Source of the DNA: Trebonia sp963774945
GTDB taxonomy: Bacteria; Actinomycetota; Actinomycetes; Streptosporangiales; Streptosporangiaceae
Length of the DNA: 64,000 nucleotides
Assembly: GCA_963774945.1 (NCBI GenBank)
Contig: CAVZHA010000010.1
Span: 558,001-622,000, forward strand
Direction of reading: 5' to 3'
A model generated the notes under the pieces. It was not told where the DNA came from, made no database searches, and worked only from the letters and a program-made list of their open reading frames with translations. The first letter of the stretch is position 1. Each line of letters begins with the position of its first letter. The position numbers and the translations under genes are program-made. This document shows positions 1 through 10,519 of the stretch, one piece after another.

Positions 1-543
1 GCGTTCGTCAAGGCGGGCGACGTCGTCGAGCCGTTCACGATGCCGGAGGTGCTCGGCGGCACCGTCGACCTCGATCAGCTGCTCGCGGCCGGCCCGGTGG
101 TGCTGCTGTTCTTCCGCTTCGCGAGCTGCCCGGCCTGCAACATCTCGCTCCGCCACTACCAGCATGAGCTGTACCCGGCGCTGGCCGACCTCGGCGTCAC
201 CCTGGTCGCGGTCAGCCCGCAGGTCCCGGACAAGCTGGCCGCGATCAAGAACCGCTACGGCCTCCTGTTCCCGGTCGCGTCGGACACCGGAAGCGAGCTC
301 GGCCGCCGGTTCGGCATCACGTTCAGCCCGGCCCCCGAGGCCCGGGCCCGCGCGCTGGCCAAGGGGAGCGATCTCGGGGCGGAGCTCGGCACCGGCAGCT
401 GGGAGCTGCCGATGCCCACCGTCGTCGTCATCGACGCCGACCGGGTGGTCCGGTTCGCCGACGTGCACCCGGACTGGCTCGTCAGGACCGAGGCGGACGT
501 GGTCATCGACGCCGTCCGCGCCCTGGTCCAGGTCCCGGCCTGA
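1..543 (+). CDS. Peroxiredoxin-like (AhpC/TSA family) protein, 5' end outside the window
   Basis: The reading frame is already open at base 1 (residues AFVKAGDVVEPF precede the first ATG at 40), so the gene begins upstream and the visible part is its C-terminal 180 residues. The FRFASCPACN motif holds a CxxC at the position of the peroxidatic cysteine of thioredoxin-fold peroxiredoxins, and the strand LGVTLVAVSPQ and the late MPTVVVIDADRVVRF segment match the AhpC/TSA fold. Known members reduce peroxides using thiol donors in the cytoplasm. The substrate and redox partner cannot be read from this fragment. It is followed after 78 bp by a flavin monooxygenase gene, but an operon is not demonstrated. 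Confidence 0.75.
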   Translation, partial: AFVKAGDVVEPFTMPEVLGGTVDLDQLLAAGPVVLLFFRFASCPACNISLRHYQHELYPALADLGVTLVAVSPQVPDKLAAIKNRYGLLFPVASDTGSELGRRFGITFSPAPEARARALAKGSDLGAELGTGSWELPMPTVVVIDADRVVRFADVHPDWLVRTEADVVIDAVRALVQVPA

Positions 544-621
544 CCGCCGGGCGCATCCCCGCCGCCCTCCAGCCCGCACTGCCAGCCCGCACCGCCAGAC
601 CAGAACGCAAGGAGACCTCTC

Positions 622-1710
622 GTGCCGGTCGAGTTCATCGGAATCGCCCACACCAGCGACTACTCGGAGACGAACGCGCTCTCGGGCCCCGTCATCCAGC
701 CCGACTACCTGCATCGCATTGCGCGCGTGCACGAGCAGTCCGGCTTCGACCGGGTGCTGATCGCGCACAGCTCGTCCATGCCCGACGGGTTCACGGTGGC
801 CAGCCAGATACTGAACGCGACCGAGCGGCTCGGCGTGCTGCTCGCGCACCGGCCCGGCTTCATCGCCCCGACGATCGCCGCCCGTAAGTGCGCCACCATC
901 GACGCGTTCCACCCGGGCCGGATCGCCCTGCACGTTATCTCCGGCGGGGATGACGCCGACCAGGCCCGCGACGGCGACTTCTCCGACAAGCCGACCAGGT
1001 ACCGGCGCACCGACGAATTCCTCGACATCGTCGAGCGGGAGTGGTCGTCGGCCGAGCGCTTCGACTACGAGGGCGAGTTCTACCGGGTGAAGGGCGCGCT
1101 GTCGTCGGTCCGCCCGGCCGGCGGGCACCTGCCGGTCTACTTCGGCGGCGCGTCTGCGGACGCGGTCCGGGTGGGCGGCAGGCACGCCGACGTCTACGCC
1201 TTCTGGGGCGAGCCGCTCGATGGCATCAGGCAGCGCATATCCGAGGTTCAGGCGGCCGCCCAGGCGGCCGGCCGCGCGGTCGACCGGTTCTCGGTCAGCC
1301 TCCGCCCGATCGCCGCCGACACCGAGAAGGCGGCCTGGGATCGGGCCAACGAGATCCTCGAGCGCACCCGGGAACGCGCCGCCGAGTACGTCGGCCTGCA
1401 GAACACGGCCGGGTCCGAGGGGTCGCAGCGACTGCTCCGCTACGCCGGGCAGCAGGACCTGCATGACAAGCGCTTGTGGACCGCGCTGTCCAAGGCCACC
1501 GGCGCGGCCGGCAACTCGACCGCCCTGGTCGGCAGCTACGAGCAGGTCGCCGAGTCGCTGCTCGACTACGTGGCCGTCGGCGCCAGCACGCTGCTCATCC
1601 GCGGCTACGACCCGGTCGGCGACGCCGCCGCCTACGCCAACCTGGTCCGGCTCGTGCACGAGAAGGTCGGCGACGACATCCTCGGCTTCCGCGCCGCCGC
1701 GACGGTCTAG
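622..1710 (+). CDS. LLM-class flavin-dependent monooxygenase (SsuD-like)
   Basis: This is a 362-residue protein of the bacterial luciferase-like TIM-barrel family. Features seen are the early FIGIAHTSDYSE strand, the ERLGVLLAHRPGFIAPTIAARKCATIDAFHPGRIALHVISGG core and the VYFGGASADAVRVGGRHADVYAFWGEP segment, all typical of the alkanesulfonate monooxygenase branch. Such enzymes use FMNH2 and O2 supplied by a separate reductase to desulfonate or oxidise small organic substrates. The GTG start at 622 is preceded by AAGGAGA at about 609-615. A dioxygenase and an SDR lie downstream, suggesting a small catabolic locus, perhaps for organosulfur compounds. The substrate is inference only. Confidence 0.85.
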   Translation: MPVEFIGIAHTSDYSETNALSGPVIQPDYLHRIARVHEQSGFDRVLIAHSSSMPDGFTVASQILNATERLGVLLAHRPGFIAPTIAARKCATIDAFHPGRIALHVISGGDDADQARDGDFSDKPTRYRRTDEFLDIVEREWSSAERFDYEGEFYRVKGALSSVRPAGGHLPVYFGGASADAVRVGGRHADVYAFWGEPLDGIRQRISEVQAAAQAAGRAVDRFSVSLRPIAADTEKAAWDRANEILERTRERAAEYVGLQNTAGSEGSQRLLRYAGQQDLHDKRLWTALSKATGAAGNSTALVGSYEQVAESLLDYVAVGASTLLIRGYDPVGDAAAYANLVRLVHEKVGDDILGFRAAATV

Positions 1711-1718
1711 CGGGACGT

Positions 1719-1744
1719 CCGCGGGCCCGGTCCAGGGCCCGCGG
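1719..1744 (+). terminator. Strong hairpin after the flavin monooxygenase gene
   Basis: A perfect 10-bp stem (CCGCGGGCCC / GGGCCCGCGG) with a 6-base loop begins 8 bases after the stop codon at 1710. There is no U-tract, which is common for actinobacterial terminators. It probably separates the monooxygenase transcript from the dioxygenase gene. Confidence 0.55.
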
Positions 1745-1814
1745 AACCGGCGGTGTCTGCGTCCCCGCTCGATCGATAGTCATTCGCGATCGATCGCGCC
1801 CATTGTCGATATAC

Positions 1815-1864
1815 ATGTCAATTTGTAATCAAATGTTGACATTGCGGAGACCGGCTAATAAACT
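1815..1864 (+). promoter_or_regulatory. Promoter and overlapping dyad operator of the TauD-family gene
   Basis: An AT-rich stretch holds the imperfect palindrome ATGTCAATTTG-TAAT-CAAATGTTGACAT (1815-1842). Its right arm contains a consensus -35 TTGACA (1836-1841), followed by a 17-bp spacer and a -10-like TAAACT (1859-1864). The overlap of dyad and -35 box predicts repression of the gene starting at 1904. No dedicated regulator is encoded nearby. Confidence 0.5.
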
Positions 1865-1903
1865 ACATATTGTCGGTCTAATTAGTAGACATTAGGAGTC
1901 GCG

Positions 1904-2773
1904 ATGACCGCAGTCACCGAGCACGTCGTCCAGGACGGGACCCTCGCCATCCGGCCGCTACAGCCAACGATCGGCGCCGAGATCAGCGGGATAGACCTCA
2001 CTCGCCCGCTCAGCGACGCCGAACGGGACCAGATCAAGGCCGCCATCCTCGCTTACAAGGTCGTCTTCTTCCGCGACCAGCACCTCGACCAGGACCAGCA
2101 CGCGGCCTTCGCGCGCCAGTTCGGCCCGCTGTACACCCACCCGAGCACCAGCAAGGCCTACGCCGACAAGGTGCCGGCCATCCACAAGATCTCCGCCGCC
2201 GAGGCCAGGGAGCGGTACCAGAAGCTGCTGGCCAAGCAGGAGGCCGAGGGCTGGGACCCGTACCACAGCGACACCAGCTGGCGGCTGGTGCCCACCTGGG
2301 GGGCGGTGCTCCGCGCGGTGAACCTGCCGGACGTCGGCGGTGACACGATCTGGGTGGACGCCGGCCTCGCCTACGACCGGCTGCCGGAGGACGTCAAGGA
2401 ACGCCTCGAGGGCCTGCACGTCACCCACGACTACCGGGACGCGCTGGCCGCCGCCGGGCGGGACTACCCGATCGTGGCCCACCCGATCGTCCGCACCCAC
2501 CGCGAGACCGGCCAGAAGATCCTTTTCGTCAACTTCACCGAGCGCCCGTGGATCGTCGGGCTCGATCGGGCGGACAGCAGGGAGCTGCTCTCGATCGTGC
2601 ACGACCAGTACCGTAAGCCCGAGCTGCAGGTCCGGTTCAGCTGGCGCCCCGGGTCGGTCGCGTTCTGGGACAACCGGGCCGCCGTGCACTACGCGGTCCG
2701 CAACTACGGTGACTTCCCGCGCCTGCTCGAGCGGATCCTGATCGCCGACGAACCCCAGTACGCAGAGCTCTAG
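1904..2773 (+). CDS. TauD/TfdA-family alpha-ketoglutarate-dependent dioxygenase
   Basis: This 289-residue protein carries the non-haem Fe(II) facial triad of the TauD family: HSD (His121, Asp123) and a distal His262 in AAVHYAVRNY, with Arg273/Arg277 placed to bind 2-oxoglutarate. Family members hydroxylate taurine, alkyl sulfates or related compounds, coupling this to 2-oxoglutarate decarboxylation. Length and order of motifs are normal. The gene starts at ATG 1904 just after ATTAGGAG and is driven by its own AT-rich promoter with an operator-like dyad. The neighbouring flavin monooxygenase suggests an organosulfur or related substrate, but this is not proven. Confidence 0.88.
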   Translation: MTAVTEHVVQDGTLAIRPLQPTIGAEISGIDLTRPLSDAERDQIKAAILAYKVVFFRDQHLDQDQHAAFARQFGPLYTHPSTSKAYADKVPAIHKISAAEARERYQKLLAKQEAEGWDPYHSDTSWRLVPTWGAVLRAVNLPDVGGDTIWVDAGLAYDRLPEDVKERLEGLHVTHDYRDALAAAGRDYPIVAHPIVRTHRETGQKILFVNFTERPWIVGLDRADSRELLSIVHDQYRKPELQVRFSWRPGSVAFWDNRAAVHYAVRNYGDFPRLLERILIADEPQYAEL

Positions 2774-2835
2774 CCAGCCGGTTAACCCCATCGAGGCTCC
2801 GCCGCCGTAGTAGTAATAAGGGCTCAGCGCGATAA

Positions 2836-2942
2836 GGCGAACGTGCCATCGGCGCGCCCGTCGGGGACGCCGACGGCACGCTCACCCACATCGACCGGGC
2901 CCGCGCACTCTTCAGACAGCAGATCGCGGCGGAGCGGACATC
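2836..2942 (+). pseudogene. Short orphan coding remnant before the SDR gene
   Basis: From the stop at 2833 to the SDR start there is an open frame with almost only G or C at third positions, encoding a tail-like segment (GAPVGDADGTLTHIDRARAL then FRQQIAAERT). It has no start codon, and no stop before it overlaps the SDR gene. It looks like the end of a gene whose beginning was lost, by genuine deletion or by an assembly gap. I cannot assign it to a family. Confidence 0.3.
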
Positions 2943-3740
2943 ATGGACCTATTTCTCAGCGGGAAGCGCGCCGTCGTCACCGGCGGCAGCCGCGGCATCG
3001 GATTCGCCATCGCCGACGCGCTGGCGGCCGAGGGGGTGGAGATCGCCCTGCTGGCACGCGATCCCGGTCGGCTCGCGGCGGCGGCCGTCCGACTGCGCGA
3101 ACGCGGCGGCCGGGTGCTCGCCCTGTCTGCCGACACCACCGACGACAAGGCCGTGCGAACCGCGATCGAGCACATCGCCGAGGGGCTTGGCGGGGTCGAC
3201 ATCCTGGTCAACAACGCCGCCACGCCGGCCGGGGCGTCCTCGCCGCGGGACCTGGCCGACCTGGTCGATGACGACATCCTGGCCGCGTTCGACACCAAGG
3301 TGCTCGGCTACCTGCGCACCGCCCGGGCGGCCGCCCCGTACATGACCGCCCGGGGCTGGGGCCGGATCATCAACATCAGCGGTCTCGCCGCCCGCGGCGT
3401 CAGCACCGCGTCCGGTTCGATCAGGAACGTCGCAGTCGCGGCCCTGACCAAGACCCTGGCCGACGAACTCGGGCCGCACGGCGTCAACGTCACCGTCGTG
3501 CACCCCGGCTGGACCGTGACCGAGCGGACCAGCGACCAGATCGCCGCCTATGCCTCGGCCCGCGGCATCACCGAGGAGGCGGCCCAGGTAATGCTGGCCA
3601 AGGACATCAGCATCGGCCGCCCCGTCACCGCCGCCGAGCTGGCCCACGTCGTCACCTTCCTCGCCTCGCCCCGCAGCGTCGCCATCAACGGCGACGCGAT
3701 CGCCGCCGGCGGCGGCTCCCGCGGCCCCATCCACTACTGA
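2943..3740 (+). CDS. SDR-family protein lacking the YxxxK catalytic motif
   Basis: This 265-residue Rossmann protein shows TGGSRGIG (residues 13-20), NNAA (90-93) and a serine in the IINIS strand (Ser146), so the NAD(P)-binding fold of short-chain dehydrogenases is intact. Where the catalytic YxxxK should be, the sequence is GSIRN (158-162), so both Tyr and Lys are absent. The remainder (TKTLADELGPHGVNVTVVHPG) aligns normally. It may be a non-canonical SDR subfamily that uses another mechanism or only binds nucleotide. The start ATG at 2943 follows GGAGCGG. It may be part of the same catabolic locus as the two oxygenases. Confidence 0.8.
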   Translation: MDLFLSGKRAVVTGGSRGIGFAIADALAAEGVEIALLARDPGRLAAAAVRLRERGGRVLALSADTTDDKAVRTAIEHIAEGLGGVDILVNNAATPAGASSPRDLADLVDDDILAAFDTKVLGYLRTARAAAPYMTARGWGRIINISGLAARGVSTASGSIRNVAVAALTKTLADELGPHGVNVTVVHPGWTVTERTSDQIAAYASARGITEEAAQVMLAKDISIGRPVTAAELAHVVTFLASPRSVAINGDAIAAGGGSRGPIHY

Positions 3741-4178
3741 CGACAACCCCGCCCCCGGATTCTGCAACGCCTTCGATCCCATCCGTCTATTCGCAGCCTG
3801 TCACCCGCGCCACCGACGTTCGCCAAAGCCTGTTACCCACGCCCCGACAGAACCGCCAAACCTACGCCACCGCCAGGTCGGCAAACCCCGTCACCCACGC
3901 CACCTACGCCACCGACGGAACCGCCAACCTGCGCCACCGCCAGGTCGGCAAACCCCGTCACCCACGCCACCGACACGTCCGACAACCGGTCACCTACGCC
4001 ACCGACATCGCCTAGGGGTACACGTCAAATCCCCAACGCGCCGCCTCACGATCGAAGCCAGGTGCGCAATCTAGAAGCGGGTCGGGACCGTCGGGCGCGC
4101 TCGGCCGGCTGGGTGGCTCTAGCGGTGGCCGGTTCCCGCGCAGGGCGGGCCGGGCGGCTGGCCTCTGCGGCCGGCTCC
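3741..4178. other. Non-coding stretch with degenerate ACGCCACC-type repeats
   Basis: No gene with actinobacterial codon bias is seen here. The first half is made of short phrases such as CACCCACGCCACC, CTACGCCACCGAC and GGTCGGCAAACCCCGTCA repeated in varying order; the remainder is plain high-GC sequence. No terminator or promoter can be named with confidence. Confidence 0.5.
3866..3970. repeat. 38-bp exact direct repeat, two copies
   Basis: The same 38-base sequence occurs at 3866-3903 and 3933-3970, a 67-bp period, within a tract of shorter related phrases. Two copies with non-uniform surroundings do not make a CRISPR array. It is probably an expanding intergenic repeat. Confidence 0.7.
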
Positions 4179-4295
4179 TATCAGTTCTGACCGCTTTTTC
4201 ATCTTCCTATCGATTCTGACCACTCTAGCGCCCGAATTGTCCAATTTTTGTGGTCAGAACTGATAAGTAGGCAAGTCGTGTGGTCAGAACTGATA
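4179..4295. repeat. MITE-like element or IS-end remnant with inverted TATCAGTTCTGACC copies
   Basis: TATCAGTTCTGACC occurs at 4179-4192, with a degraded copy at about 4208-4221. Its exact complement GGTCAGAACTGATA occurs at 4252-4265 and 4282-4295. Two copies facing two copies around a more AT-rich centre resemble the multiple end repeats of IS21-type elements or a non-autonomous derivative. No transposase is encoded between them. Confidence 0.5.
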
Positions 4296-4941
4296 GATAG
4301 ACGCGCACAGTTGTGAGCGGTGTGAACGATGATCCGCCGGGCGGCCGCTACGCCGTTGACCGCGCGGTCCGCGTCGGGCGCAGCCTGCACAAGCCGTTGA
4401 CGGCATGCAGCCCGGTCCGCTTGCTACACCAGCGACATCGCCTACTGGTGTCGACGGCGTAGCCGACAGATTCCGTTCCGGGTCAATGGCGTAGCCGACA
4501 GCCTCCACGCTGGGCCAGACCCTCGGTCCGGCGCCCGGCATCGGCACATCGTCCCCATCGTCACCTCGCTCCACAAGCAGCGCGAATCTAGACGTCATCG
4601 TGGGAACTTCGGGTCGCGGGGTGCCCCCATCGGAACACGCTGACGCCTGCAGCCGGAAAACGCGGCCCCCAACGGCACACAATCCCGGTTCTCGCGGAGG
4701 CCGATTCGCCGGCACCCGCCAGTGCCGCCACATAACCCGCAAACGCCACAACGAGAACACCACCCGGAGCCACCGTCGGCGAATCCGGCCAGCCGGCAGA
4801 CCGGCCCGTCGGCGAACCGGGCCCGCAGGCTGACCGGGCCCGCAGGCTGACCGGGCCCGCCGGCGTAACCAGGCCCGCCGACACAATCGGTGCCAGGCCG
4901 ACCGCCATGCAGGAACCTTCGCGCTGCCGGAGAATGAGCCC
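4296..4941. other. Intergenic stretch without recognisable genes
   Basis: High-GC sequence with a 14-bp repeat GGCGTAGCCGACAG at 4456-4469 and 4488-4501, and a duplicated CAGGCTGACCGGGCCCG near 4830. Long open frames here on the minus strand are the shadow of the kinase gene downstream. I see no gene. Confidence 0.5.
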
Positions 4942-5955
4942 ATGACCGAGGATTTCGCGGCGCGCATCGGCGCGCTGGCCGGCGTCGCGGTGGCCGGCGT
5001 CCGTGAGGTCGGGACGCGGCACGGGTTCAGGCACCTGGCCGGGGAACTGGCCGACGGCCGGGCGGTCTTCGTCAAAGCGGCCGTCGGCGGCGGGGCGGCG
5101 GCGGAGGCGTTCGCGGCCGAGGCGAACGGACTGCGCTGGCTCGCCCGGGCCGGAGCGGTTCCGGTCCCGGCCGTGCTCGGCGCCGACGCGAGAACGCTGG
5201 TCATCGAGCTGCTGCCGCCCGGCGAACCGACCCCGGGCGCGGCTCGCGACTTCGGGGCGGCGCTGGCCAGCATGCACGCCGCCGGCGCCCCCGGCTTCGG
5301 TGCGCCGTGGCCCGGGTACATCGCGTCGCTGCCGCTCGACAACACCCCGGCTGGCGCCACCCCGACTGGCGCCACCCCGACTGGCACCAGCCCGACTGGC
5401 GCCAACCCGACTGGCACCACCTCGACCGGCGACGTTCCGGCCGGCACCACTCCGGCCGACAGCACCCCGACTGGCGGCGCTGCGCTCGGTAACGCGGGGG
5501 AGCCGGACTGGGGGAGCTGGTACGCCGAGCGACGGCTCGTCCCCTACCTGAAGCGGGCACGCGACGACGCCGCGCTAACGGCGGCCGACGCGCGCCCGGT
5601 CGAGGCCGTCATCGACCGGATCCGCGAGCTGGCCGGCCCGCCCGAGCAGCCGAGTCGCATTCACGGTGACCTGTGGTCGGGGAACGTGCTCTGGCCGGGC
5701 GGGCGCGGCGCGCTGATCGACCCGGCCGCGCACGGCGGGCACCGGGAGACCGATCTGGCGATGCTGGCCCTGTTCGGCGCTCCCTACCTCGACCAGATCC
5801 TGCGCGCCTACAACGGGGCGGTCCCGCTGGCCGACGGCTGGCGCTCCCGCGTCCCCCTTCATCAGCTGCACCCCCTGCTGGTCCACGCCTGCCTCTTCGG
5901 CCCCGAATACGCCCCGCAGGTAACTGCGGCCGCCCGCCAGGCGCTCCTGGTCTGA
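4942..5955 (+). CDS. Fructosamine kinase family protein with an internal repeat expansion
   Basis: This 337-residue protein has the aminoglycoside-phosphotransferase-like fold of fructosamine/ketosamine-3-kinases. HGDLWSGN (residues 241-248) is the catalytic loop, and the GALIDPAAHGGHRETDLAM segment supplies the DPA-type metal-binding motif and the family signature. Known members phosphorylate ketosamines formed by glycation, so that the adducts decompose. In the loop between PLDN and WGSWYAERRL, which is short in relatives, lie nine five-residue units of the type (A/T)-T-P-T-G (residues 134-178). The start ATG at 4942 follows GAGAATGAGCCC. The gene stands alone. Confidence 0.85.
   Translation: MTEDFAARIGALAGVAVAGVREVGTRHGFRHLAGELADGRAVFVKAAVGGGAAAEAFAAEANGLRWLARAGAVPVPAVLGADARTLVIELLPPGEPTPGAARDFGAALASMHAAGAPGFGAPWPGYIASLPLDNTPAGATPTGATPTGTSPTGANPTGTTSTGDVPAGTTPADSTPTGGAALGNAGEPDWGSWYAERRLVPYLKRARDDAALTAADARPVEAVIDRIRELAGPPEQPSRIHGDLWSGNVLWPGGRGALIDPAAHGGHRETDLAMLALFGAPYLDQILRAYNGAVPLADGWRSRVPLHQLHPLLVHACLFGPEYAPQVTAAARQALLV
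5341..5475 (+). repeat. 15-bp tandem repeat (nine units) inside the kinase gene
   Basis: Nine in-frame 15-bp units of the type GCCACCCCGACTGGC encode ATPTG-like pentapeptides. The first five or six units are nearly identical and later ones diverge, so the array probably grew by slippage and may vary in copy number between strains. Confidence 0.85.
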
Positions 5956-6143
5956 CCTGCGAAGATCGCTGCGCAACCACACTCCAGGCCGATCACTGTC
6001 GGAAATGACAGAGTAGCTCTGTGCCGGCATCGAACCGTTTGACCCGGGATCGGGCCGGGTAGGGCTGGCGGTTGCCGGGTGCTTGCCCCCCGGGGGGATG
6101 AGTGCCCCTGACGCCAACGACTGCCAGTCAGGAAATGCACACC

Positions 6144-8738
<2,595 letters not shown>

Positions 8739-8776
8739 CGAGGTGGCCGCGGGCCGGCCCGGCGGTCGGCGCGCGG

Positions 8777-10432
8777 CTATCCGATGCGCAGCCAGACGGT
8801 GGTGTCGGGCGGCAGCAGCCCGGTGTCAAGCGGCCCGCTCGCGAGCAGCGCGGCCGCGTGCGGCGGCAGCGGGGCCGGCTCGGCCGACAGGTTCGTCACG
8901 CACCGGAACGACGGGCCGCGGTCGAACGCGAGCACCCCGTCAGGCGACGGCTGCCACGTCATCGGGGCGTCGCTGAGCGCTCCCTCGGCATGCCGGATCC
9001 GCAGCGCGTTCTGGTAGAGGCAGAGCATCGAGTCGGCGCTGGCGGACTCGGCCGCGACCGTGAGGTCGCGCCACTCCTTCGGCTGGCGCAGCCACGGCGC
9101 CGCCGACGCGCCGGGCGGCGTGAACCCGAACGGCGGCTCGGTCCCCGACCACGGCAGTGGCACCCGGGACCCGTCCCGGCCGGGGTCCTCGCCGTCCGTG
9201 CGGAAGAAGATCGGGTCCTGGCGGAGCTCATCGGGGATGTCCTGCACCTCCCACAGCCCGAGTTCCTCGCCCTGGTAGATGTAGAGCGCGCCGGGCAGTG
9301 CCATCGTCAGCAGCGCCGCTGCCCGCGCCCGCCGGGCGCCGAGCTGCAGATCAGCCGCGAAGCCGTGGAAGTACCGGCGCCGTCCGAGGTCGAACGAGCT
9401 GTCGGCCCGGCCGTACCTGGTGACGACCCGGTCGACGTCGTGGTTGGACAGCACCCAGGTCGCCGGGGCATCGCCCGGCAGGCTCAGCGTCTGGTCGATG
9501 ACCTCACGCAGCGCCCCGGCGTCCCACGGGCTGTTCAGGTACGGGAAGTTGAAGACCGTGTGCAGCTCGCCCGGGTTGACGTACCGCGCCAGCCGGGCCG
9601 CGTCGGGCAGCCAGACCTCGCCGACCAGCACCCGTCCCGGGTACTCGTCCGCGACCGCCCGCCAGGACCGGTAGATCTCGTGCACCTCGTCGAGGTCGGT
9701 GTACGGGTTCGGGCCAGCCTGGTCGGGCGAGTAGTCAGGCAGCGCCGGGTCCTTGGCCAGCAGCGCCGCCGAGTCGATCCTGATGCCGTCGACCCCGCGC
9801 TCGAACCAGAACCTGAGCACGTCCTCGAACTCCTGCCGGACGGCCGGGCTGTCCCAGTTGAAGTCGGGCTGCTCGGGCGCGAATAGGTGCAGGTACCACT
9901 CGCCCGGCGTGCCGTCGGGCTCGGTGATCCTGGTCCACCCGGGCCCGCCGAAGATCGACTGCCAGTTGTTCGGCGGCTGGTCGCCGCCCGGCCCGGTGCC
10001 AGGGCGAAACCAGAACCGGTCCCGCGCGGCCGACCCGGGCCCGGCCGCCACCGCCTCGATGAACCACGGGTTCACGGAGGAGCTGTGATTGGGGACCACG
10101 TCAATGATGATCTTTATGCCGAGCGCGTGCGCCTCGGTTATCAGCGCGTCGGCGTCCGCCAGCGTGCCGAACAGGGGGTCAATGCTTCGGTAGTCGGCAA
10201 TGTCGTAGCCGGCGTCGAACTGCGGCGACGGGTACCAGGGGTTGAACCAGATCGCGTCGATGCCGAGCTTGGCCAGGTACGGCAGGTGGGCGCGCGCGCC
10301 GGCCAGGTCGCCGATCCCGTCTCCGCTCGCGTCGGCGAAGCTGCGGACGTACAGCTGGTAGATCGCGGCGTCGCGCCACCAGGTATCGCTCGACCCCGAT
10401 GACGATGGCTCGGGTGATGCCGGCTTGTGCAC
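8777..10432 (-). CDS. GH13 alpha-glucosidase (alpha-amylase family)
   Basis: This 551-residue cytoplasmic enzyme has the GH13 (beta/alpha)8 barrel. Visible motifs are DVVPNH (111-116), GIRIDSAA with nucleophile Asp220, GEVW with acid/base Glu272, and SNHDVDR with Asp332. There is no signal peptide. It probably hydrolyses short alpha-glucosides imported by the ABC transporter encoded immediately upstream on the same strand (10520-13996). It is the last gene of that operon and converges on the ClpC-like gene with only 38 bp between stops. Actinobacterial GH13_30-type alpha-glucosidases are the closest match in motif order. Confidence 0.9.
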   Translation of the reverse strand: MHKPASPEPSSSGSSDTWWRDAAIYQLYVRSFADASGDGIGDLAGARAHLPYLAKLGIDAIWFNPWYPSPQFDAGYDIADYRSIDPLFGTLADADALITEAHALGIKIIIDVVPNHSSSVNPWFIEAVAAGPGSAARDRFWFRPGTGPGGDQPPNNWQSIFGGPGWTRITEPDGTPGEWYLHLFAPEQPDFNWDSPAVRQEFEDVLRFWFERGVDGIRIDSAALLAKDPALPDYSPDQAGPNPYTDLDEVHEIYRSWRAVADEYPGRVLVGEVWLPDAARLARYVNPGELHTVFNFPYLNSPWDAGALREVIDQTLSLPGDAPATWVLSNHDVDRVVTRYGRADSSFDLGRRRYFHGFAADLQLGARRARAAALLTMALPGALYIYQGEELGLWEVQDIPDELRQDPIFFRTDGEDPGRDGSRVPLPWSGTEPPFGFTPPGASAAPWLRQPKEWRDLTVAAESASADSMLCLYQNALRIRHAEGALSDAPMTWQPSPDGVLAFDRGPSFRCVTNLSAEPAPLPPHAAALLASGPLDTGLLPPDTTVWLRIG

Positions 10433-10519
10433 GGTGAACCTGCTTTCTCCAGGGTTGGGCAGCGGTCGATGACCGCGGCCGGCTGATGCGGATGCGGCGC
10501 AAGTGCTCGCACCCGGCGG

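Noticed and set aside
1958..2791. Minus-strand open frame opposite the TauD-type gene
   Set aside because: Pure shadow of the dioxygenase, whose metal-binding triad is intact.
3866..3970. Possible CRISPR array
   Set aside because: Only two copies of the 38-bp repeat, flanked by fragments of the same sequence, with no spacers of defined length and no cas genes.
4284..5465. 393-residue minus-strand protein rich in Val-Pro-Val-Gly repeats
   Set aside because: It is the antisense reading of the 15-bp repeat in the fructosamine kinase gene and has no independent start signals.
5997..6010. Heat-shock operator upstream of the ClpC-like gene
   Set aside because: TGTCGGAAATGACA is a short dyad but does not match CIRCE or HAIR consensus sequences.
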